Notes under the pieces: generated by a model
What the model saw: the letters and a program-made list of their open reading frames with translations, nothing else
What the model was told of the DNA's origin: nothing
Databases searched by the model: none
Assembly: GCA_025456495.1 (NCBI GenBank)
Contig: JALOKO010000287.1
Span: forward strand, 1-5,621
Origin: Bryobacterales bacterium
GTDB lineage: Bacteria; Acidobacteriota; Terriglobia; Bryobacterales; Bryobacteraceae
Direction of reading: 5' to 3'
Length of the DNA: 5,621 nucleotides
Part shown: positions 1 to 3,974 of the stretch, piece after piece
Layout of the letters: each line of letters begins with the position of its first letter
Position numbering within the stretch: the first letter of the stretch is position 1
Translations under genes and position numbers: made by a program

Positions 1-748
1 TCACCGCGGGCGGGCGCCCATTGCTGGCGATACCCGTTGACGGGGATTCTGTCGTGGTGCGCCATGACCCGAAGTAGCGTTCCAGCAGCGTCAGCACCTC
101 GTGGCTGGGCGGCAGGTCGCCCACCAGCACAAGCACGGCTTCGTGCGGGCCGATACGGCTGGTCCACATGGCCGTGAGGTCAGTCCGTTCCAGAGCCAGG
201 ATATGCTCGGGTTCGGGGCTGGTGACGGCGTAGGGATGTTCCCCGAACACCTGTTGGTAGAGCCGGGCATCGGCCCAGTAGCCAGCTTCGGAACGCTCCA
301 CCATCAGTTCCTGGATGCGGTTCTGTTTGTGTAAGGCCAGTTCCTCTTCCGGATAGACGCTATCCAGCAGACACTCCGCGAAGAGGGCAAGGAAGGGCTC
401 CAGGTTGTCTTCCAGGACGCCGCCGGAGCCGACAAAGAAATCGTCAGAAGCGGAGAAGTGCAGGTTCGCCCCCAGCAGCGCGGTGGCGTCAGCCAACTGG
501 CGCGCGGTGTGCTGCCGGGTACCATCGTTCAGCATGCTGCAGAGCGTTTCGGCGATGCCGGTGCGAAGGGGCGGATCCACGCGATTTCCGCCTGGAATGC
601 CCAGCCGAACACTCACTGACGGGAAGCGGGTGTCGCGTAGCAGCACCACGGCTAAGCCGTTGCTGAGGGTGTGCTCTTCAAAACGAGGAATGCGCACCAC
701 GGGGAGGGAGGGCGCGATGGGGGGGATGCGACGATCGAGGGCAGCCAT
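1..748 (-). CDS. M16-family peptidase-like protein, inactive (non-catalytic) subunit, C-terminus cut by window edge
   Basis: Reading leftward from the ATG at 748, an open frame of 249 codons continues past base 1, so the C-terminal part is missing. The product begins MAALDRRIPP and has the M16 layout: a strand with SNGLAVVLLRD (residues 29-39), then TGIAETLCSMLNDGT (63-77). This second stretch occupies the position of the zinc motif. Aligned with the upstream gene (AHLFEH), the HxxEH residues are replaced by E67, C70 and S71, so it should bind no catalytic zinc. The later segments ELMVERSEAGYW and VLVLVGDL fit the rest of an M16 N-terminal domain. Its ATG overlaps the TAA of the upstream active M16 gene (TAATG), and AAGGGGG lies 9 nt before the start. 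In known bacterial M16B heterodimers the inactive chain supplies a substrate-binding Arg/Tyr pair in its C-terminal domain; that region is outside the window. The family call is confident; partnership is inferred. Confidence 0.88.
   Translation of the reverse strand, partial: MAALDRRIPPIAPSLPVVRIPRFEEHTLSNGLAVVLLRDTRFPSVSVRLGIPGGNRVDPPLRTGIAETLCSMLNDGTRQHTARQLADATALLGANLHFSASDDFFVGSGGVLEDNLEPFLALFAECLLDSVYPEEELALHKQNRIQELMVERSEAGYWADARLYQQVFGEHPYAVTSPEPEHILALERTDLTAMWTSRIGPHEAVLVLVGDLPPSHEVLTLLERYFGSWRTTTESPSTGIASNGRPPAV
701..725 (+). other. Potential G-quadruplex motif near the start of the inactive M16 gene
   Basis: On the + strand four G runs follow each other: 701-704, 706-708, 710-712 and 719-725, with loops of 1, 1 and 6 nt. 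This satisfies the usual G3+N1-7 pattern. The + strand is the template for the gene starting at 748, so the motif covers codons for residues 8-16 (I-P-P-I-A-P-S-L-P). It may be only a by-product of Pro-rich coding in GC-rich DNA. Confidence 0.4.
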
Positions 749-2064
749 TAGGCGTCACCCCCTTCGGCAGCTTGGGCGGCCAGCGTGGCAGGGCGTACTT
801 CCATGGCTGCCTGTTGATGGCGATGGAAGAGGCGGCGGGCGAGGTCCTGAATCTCGTGGGCCTCCACGCGCAGCAGGCGGTGCAGGTCTTCGTTCACCAA
901 ACCGGGGTCGCCGTCGAAGAGTTCGTAACGGCCTAGGGTCATCCCGCGACTGAGGCAGCTTTGCATCTGTGCGATGCGGCTGGAGCGCAGCATGGCGCGG
1001 GCGCGACGCATTTCGTCCTCCATGACGCCGTCGCTGGCGATGCGGGCGAATTCGGCCTCCACCTGCGTGCGCAGCTCGTCGGCACTGCAGGCGGGATTGT
1101 ATAGGAAGAAAAGGGAATACCGGCCGGGATCGCGGTAATCCACGCTGGAGGCGAAGGGCCAGCCAAGCGCGGCTTCGAACTGGATTACGCTCTGCTCCTC
1201 TTTCACCAGGCGCTGGAACAGGCGGCAGCTTTCCCCGGCGGTGAGCACCATATCCAGCAGCACGAGCGTGAAGTAATCGTCGCTGCGGCGGGGTGGGCCG
1301 GGATAGCCCAACACCAGGGCTGGCACCTGGGCCAGGGGGTCTTCCACCACATCCCAACTGCTTTCGGTTTGCGCCGGCTCCAGCAGGGAGCGCCGCTCGG
1401 GTTGGGGTTGGGCAGGGATGTCGCCGAAGTATTCCTCCACCAGACGTCGCGCCTCAGCGGGATCAAAATCCCCTGAGATGGTCAGCACGGCGTTGTTCGG
1501 CGCGTAGTAGGTACGGAAAAAGGCGTGGACATCTTCGACGCTGGCGGCATCGAGATCCTGAAAGCTTCCGATGAGCGAGTGGCTGTTCTGCCAGTTGCGA
1601 TAGGCCACCTCAGGCCAGCGCTCCAGCAGGGCGGTGGCGTAGGGCTGGTTGTCGAAGCTCATCAGCCGTTCCTGCTTGACGGCATCGCGCTGATTGTCGA
1701 GATTGTCCTGGGTGACGGCCAGGCCGCGCATGCGGTCCGCTTCCAGCCACAAACCCAGCGCCAGTTGGGTGGAGGGCAGCACCTCAAAGTAATCCGTGTA
1801 GTCCCAGTGCGTTGAGCCGTTCATGGTGCCGCCGTTGCTCTCAATCCACTGGAAGTGCATGCCCTTGGGAGCGTTCTCAGAGCCCTGGAACATCATGTGT
1901 TCGAAGAGGTGGGCGAAGCCGGTCTTGCCCTCCACTTCCACGCGGCTGCCCACGTCAAACAACAGATAGACAGCCACCACGGGCACGGAGGAATCGCGCG
2001 ACAACACCACGCGCAGTCCATTGGGTAACTGAAAGCGCTCAAAGGGAATACGGAAGTCTTTCAC
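748..2064 (-). CDS. M16-family zinc metallopeptidase, catalytic subunit
   Basis: This 438-residue protein is a likely processing or degradative zinc endopeptidase of the pitrilysin/M16 clan (M16B size class). The inverted zinc motif HLFEH is at residues 52-56, with E55 the catalytic base and H52/H56 zinc ligands. E132 in VKQERL, 76 residues further on, is at the usual place for the third ligand. The glycine-rich IESNGGTMNGSTHWDYTDYF (75-94) and the NNAVLTISGDFD stretch (190-201) are typical of the N-terminal M16 domain. A second, inactive M16 C-domain follows from about residue 245. No signal peptide or membrane segment is visible, so a cytoplasmic location is likely. The start is GTG; an in-frame TGA lies a short way upstream and no better start lies between. 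Only a weak AGGA sits 11 nt before the GTG. The stop overlaps the start of the next gene, an inactive M16 homologue, implying a coupled heterodimer. Substrate is unknown. Confidence 0.93.
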   Translation of the reverse strand: MKDFRIPFERFQLPNGLRVVLSRDSSVPVVAVYLLFDVGSRVEVEGKTGFAHLFEHMMFQGSENAPKGMHFQWIESNGGTMNGSTHWDYTDYFEVLPSTQLALGLWLEADRMRGLAVTQDNLDNQRDAVKQERLMSFDNQPYATALLERWPEVAYRNWQNSHSLIGSFQDLDAASVEDVHAFFRTYYAPNNAVLTISGDFDPAEARRLVEEYFGDIPAQPQPERRSLLEPAQTESSWDVVEDPLAQVPALVLGYPGPPRRSDDYFTLVLLDMVLTAGESCRLFQRLVKEEQSVIQFEAALGWPFASSVDYRDPGRYSLFFLYNPACSADELRTQVEAEFARIASDGVMEDEMRRARAMLRSSRIAQMQSCLSRGMTLGRYELFDGDPGLVNEDLHRLLRVEAHEIQDLARRLFHRHQQAAMEVRPATLAAQAAEGGDA

Positions 2065-2089
2065 GGGGTAGTGGATCCTGAGAACGGCC

Positions 2090-2125
2090 CATGCTTCGCG
2101 GCATGCGACCCTGTCTCACAAGGGT
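2090..2125 (-). other. Two small hairpins in the leader of the M16 peptidase gene
   Basis: Between the 127-residue gene and the M16 gene, two short perfect inverted repeats lie side by side. One pairs 2090-2094 with 2101-2105 (CATGC/GCATG, 6-nt loop TTCGCG). The other pairs 2108-2112 with 2121-2125 (ACCCT/AGGGT, 8-nt loop). They sit 26 to 61 nt upstream of the GTG start. Stems of 5 bp are easily found by chance in GC-rich DNA, and no recognisable promoter boxes were found around them. They could belong to a 5' untranslated region; no function is claimed. Confidence 0.25.
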
Positions 2126-2203
2126 AACATGTGGGGCTTGGGGACCCGGTGGGGCGTGGCGTGGGCTGATTGCGGTGCGCGGACGGAATCCGCCGGAAAA
2201 CCG

Positions 2204-2587
2204 CTAGCGAATCCGGTAGACGAAAGCATCGGCGACGAACCGGTCCCCAATCATTTGCCCTCCCAGGCGCATACCTTCCACAGACTTCGCTTTTGAGAAC
2301 ATACGGCGGAGTGCCCGGATCATAGGGTCTGACATCTTCAAGATCAACAACGGTGGGGTCCGTTCCAGGGAGATGCCAGCGGCAGTCAACGCATCATGCA
2401 CCAGGCGATAGGCCTGGGAGGGAGCGGCAACATCAAGGCGTGTGGATGCCAAGACGAAGCGCCAGTCCTGATACTCATCGGCGTACAGCCAGAGGGCCAC
2501 ACTGACACGGAGGTCCGCGCTGTCCAAAGCGTCCACGAACGCCAGACCAGTTTCGAATTCAGCAGCTACCAATGCCGACTGATCCAA
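2204..2587 (-). CDS. Conserved-looking hypothetical protein, 127 aa, TTG start
   Basis: I cannot assign a function. The frame is open much further upstream (to 2965), but only the last 127 residues look like a protein; the earlier part is Pro/Arg-rich and is the shadow of the 71-residue gene in another frame. I chose the TTG at 2587 because AGGGG lies 7 nt before it and because composition changes there. The product has no Cys. It contains an acidic, amphipathic start (SALVAAEFETGLAFVDALDSAD, residues 4-25 split by charge), then ALWLYADEYQDWRFVLAST (31-49), a strand-like pair with aromatic residues. A helix SQAYRLVHDALTAAG follows, then PLLILKMSDPMIRALRRMF (79-97) and a closing VADAFVYRIR. 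No signal peptide, membrane helix or known catalytic motif is visible; a small alpha/beta cytoplasmic protein is likely. It is separated from both flanking operons by over 100 nt, and its hand-counted GC3 is about 67%, against about 82% for the neighbouring 71-residue gene. Confidence 0.7.
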   Translation of the reverse strand: MDQSALVAAEFETGLAFVDALDSADLRVSVALWLYADEYQDWRFVLASTRLDVAAPSQAYRLVHDALTAAGISLERTPPLLILKMSDPMIRALRRMFSKAKSVEGMRLGGQMIGDRFVADAFVYRIR

Positions 2588-2594
2588 ACCATCA

Positions 2595-2599
2595 CCCCT
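2595..2599 (-). promoter_or_regulatory. Ribosome binding site deciding the TTG start of the 127-aa gene
   Basis: AGGGG on the coding strand ends 7 nt before the TTG at 2587. No in-frame ATG or GTG with a comparable site lies nearby. An ATG at the same place is in a different frame, so this site is the main argument for the TTG start. Confidence 0.55.
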
Positions 2600-2706
2600 A
2601 GCTTGCGATGAGCAATTGCATGCACTAAAGCCTGTGCGTCGACAGGGTTGATTTTGCGATATCGACTCTGCTCGAACGCGGGACGTCGGGTACAGTCGCT
2701 CTTCCC

Positions 2707-2922
2707 CTAGAGCGGCTTGTAGCACTTGCGGTGGGCGCTGCATTCGTACTCGTCGGCAATGACACCGTCGGGGCCGAGGCAGGTTTGGGTTTTCAGGCAC
2801 CAGAAGGCGCGGTCGTTGGAACGGGGGACGCCGGGAGTGGGTTCGTTCAGCACCCACATGCCCTTCCAGCGTAGATTCTGGCAGCGGTCTTCGTCCATGT
2901 GGGTGAGGCCGGGTTGTTCCAT
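2707..2922 (-). CDS. Small cysteine-rich hypothetical protein (71 aa) at the tail of the molybdenum hydroxylase operon
   Basis: I do not recognise this family. The protein has 71 residues with five cysteines: C14, C42, C48, C61 and C67. The last four form C-x5-C-x12-C-x5-C, which could bind a metal ion or form two disulfides. Also visible are an acidic HMDEDRC start, KGMWV (20-24), RSNDRAFWC (34-42), TQTCLGPDG (45-53) and a Lys/Arg-rich end HRKCYKPL. There are three tryptophans. No signal peptide or membrane helix is seen. The gene is supported by an ATG with AGGAG 7 nt upstream, by GC3 of about 82% (hand count) like its neighbours, and by its position 71 nt after the FAD subunit on the same strand. 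A longer overlapping frame and an opposite-strand frame here are Pro/Arg-rich and look like shadows. A role as an accessory protein or small metal-binding partner of the oxidoreductase is possible but only inferred from position. Confidence 0.72.
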   Translation of the reverse strand: MEQPGLTHMDEDRCQNLRWKGMWVLNEPTPGVPRSNDRAFWCLKTQTCLGPDGVIADEYECSAHRKCYKPL

Positions 2923-2929
2923 GGGGAGG

Positions 2930-2934
2930 CTCCT
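2930..2934 (-). promoter_or_regulatory. Ribosome binding site of the 71-aa gene, abutting a C10 tract
   Basis: AGGAG on the coding strand lies 7 nt before the ATG at 2922. The spacer is CCTCCCC, which is itself complementary to the Shine-Dalgarno. Immediately 5' is an uninterrupted run of ten C. The site fixes the start of the 71-residue protein and argues that the small frame is translated. Confidence 0.7.
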
Positions 2935-2944
2935 GGGGGGGGGG
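2935..2944 (-). repeat. Homopolymer tract, C10 on the coding strand (G10 on +)
   Basis: Ten identical bases in a row, bordered by T at 2934 and C at 2945 on the + strand. The tract sits between a strong hairpin and the Shine-Dalgarno of the 71-residue gene. Such runs are prone to replication slippage and to sequencing error, so the length should be treated with caution. Confidence 0.9.
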
Positions 2945-2945
2945 C

Positions 2946-2980
2946 GGCCCCGCCCTGGATGCCAATCTCCAGGGCGGGCC
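2946..2980 (-). terminator. Strong GC-rich hairpin after the FAD subunit gene (terminator-like, no U tract)
   Basis: Arms 2946-2959 and 2968-2980 pair over 13 bp with one bulged base, enclosing an 8-nt loop at 2960-2967. Read on the coding strand, the stem begins GGCCC-GCCCTGGA and returns TCCAGGGC-GGGGCC. It starts 13 nt past the FAD subunit stop codon. A run of C rather than U follows, so it is not a classical intrinsic terminator. A partial terminator, an RNA processing or stability element, or an attenuator for the downstream 71-residue gene are all possible. The hairpin itself is certain; its role is not. Confidence 0.6.
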
Positions 2981-2993
2981 GGTTGAGGGACGG

Positions 2994-3974
2994 TTAGCCC
3001 TTGGCGGCTAGCAGGGCGCGCTTCAGCGCAGCCTTCGCCAACTGGACCTTGTAGGCGTTCTTGCTCAAGGGGCTGGCTGCGGCCACGGCGGCTGCAGCGG
3101 CGCTCTCGGCGTTGGCTTCCGTGAGGGGCTTACCGGTGATGGCCGCTTCGGCTTCCTTGCTGCGCCAAGGCTTGGGGGCGACATGCCCGAGGGCGATGCG
3201 TGCCTCGCTGACGTTGGCGCCGCTCATCTTCACCATCACGGATGCCGTGGCCAGCGGCCAATCGAAGGCCTCGCGCTGGCGCACCTCATAGGTGGCGCTG
3301 CGTGATCCGCGTGCGACGGGCAGCAGAATCTCCGTGAGGATCTCATTGGGTTTGAGATCCACTTCCCGCTCCGTGCCGGACGCAGGAACACGGAAGAAGT
3401 CCTCCGCGCTTACCTCGCGGACGCCGGAAGCGGAGGCGATCTTCAGCTTCGCACCATAGGCCACCAGGGCCGGACCGAAGCTGGAGGCGCTGACGAAGAA
3501 GACCTTGTTGGCATGGCCCAGGATGGCGTGATACTCGTTCTCGCCGTCGGGAACGAGGCTCTTGCCATCAGCGCTGGTGGCCAGCAAGCCAAAGCCGTTG
3601 CGGTAATACCAGCAGCGCGGACGCTGGCACAGGTCACCGCCCAGCGTACCCATGTTGCGCATCTGCGGACTGGTGATGCCCAGGGCAGCCGCACGCAGGG
3701 CCGGGAACTCCTCGCCCAGCATGCGGTTCTTCACCAGTTCGTCAATGGTGACCGCGGCGCCGATGCGGAAGCCGCCGTCGCTGGTGCGCTCCATGCCCTT
3801 CAGCTCCTTCAGTCCCTTGATGTTCACCACGGTCTTCGGAGCGTAGACCTCCTGCTTCATGAGGCTGATGAGGTCAGTGCCGCCTGCCAAAATCGCGGCG
3901 TCGTCCCAGGAATTACCCAGGGAAGCCAGGGCCTCCTTGAGGTTCTTTGGGTTTGAGTAGGAAAAGGCTTTCAT
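2994..3974 (-). CDS. FAD-binding subunit of a molybdenum hydroxylase (xanthine dehydrogenase family, subunit M/CoxM type)
   Basis: This 326-residue protein is the medium subunit that carries FAD and passes electrons from the iron-sulfur subunit to the acceptor. FAD-binding signatures are AGGTDL (residues 30-35) and MRNMGTLGGDL (105-115), the counterpart of IRNxATxGGNL. TIDEL (77-80 region) and the C-terminal CO-dehydrogenase flavoprotein domain (about 220-322, including EVRQREAFDWPLATASV and LGHVAPKPWR) complete the usual order. After the GGDL motif is CQRPRCWYYR (116-125) and an insertion up to about residue 155, as in 4-hydroxybenzoyl-CoA reductase beta and YagS, where four Cys hold a [4Fe-4S] cluster. 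Here only C116 and C121 are present and the later Cys are absent, so a normal cluster is unlikely. ATG overlaps the large-subunit stop by 4 nt and has GGAGG 8 nt upstream. Length is normal for the family; substrate is unknown. Confidence 0.93.
   Translation of the reverse strand: MKAFSYSNPKNLKEALASLGNSWDDAAILAGGTDLISLMKQEVYAPKTVVNIKGLKELKGMERTSDGGFRIGAAVTIDELVKNRMLGEEFPALRAAALGITSPQMRNMGTLGGDLCQRPRCWYYRNGFGLLATSADGKSLVPDGENEYHAILGHANKVFFVSASSFGPALVAYGAKLKIASASGVREVSAEDFFRVPASGTEREVDLKPNEILTEILLPVARGSRSATYEVRQREAFDWPLATASVMVKMSGANVSEARIALGHVAPKPWRSKEAEAAITGKPLTEANAESAAAAAVAAASPLSKNAYKVQLAKAALKRALLAAKG

Noticed and set aside
405..953. 182-residue plus-strand frame
   Set aside because: It is Arg/Ser/Gly-rich, lies antisense to both M16 genes whose motifs are intact, and shows no domain.
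2179..2193. Hairpin just after the 127-residue gene as an intrinsic terminator
   Set aside because: Arms of only 5 bp (GCGGA/TCCGC) and no following U tract; not enough to call termination.
2600..2706. Promoter for the 127-residue gene
   Set aside because: No pair of -35 and -10 boxes with sensible spacing could be found by eye; only short palindromes (2612-2624 and CGATATCG at 2657-2664) are visible.
2588..2965. N-terminal half of a 253-residue minus-strand frame ending at 2204
   Set aside because: It is Pro/Arg/His-rich, overlaps the 71-residue gene in another frame, and lacks a ribosome site. Composition becomes protein-like only after the TTG at 2587.
3443..3655. Possible decay of the FAD subunit gene because expected cysteines are missing
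   Set aside because: The frame is intact, insertion length and flanking motifs are preserved, and start, overlap and ribosome site are good, so a subfamily difference is more likely than a damaged gene.
3513..3956. 147-residue plus-strand frame
   Set aside because: Antisense to the FAD subunit gene, whose family motifs are clear; Ala/Gln-rich composition is typical of a shadow frame in GC-rich DNA.
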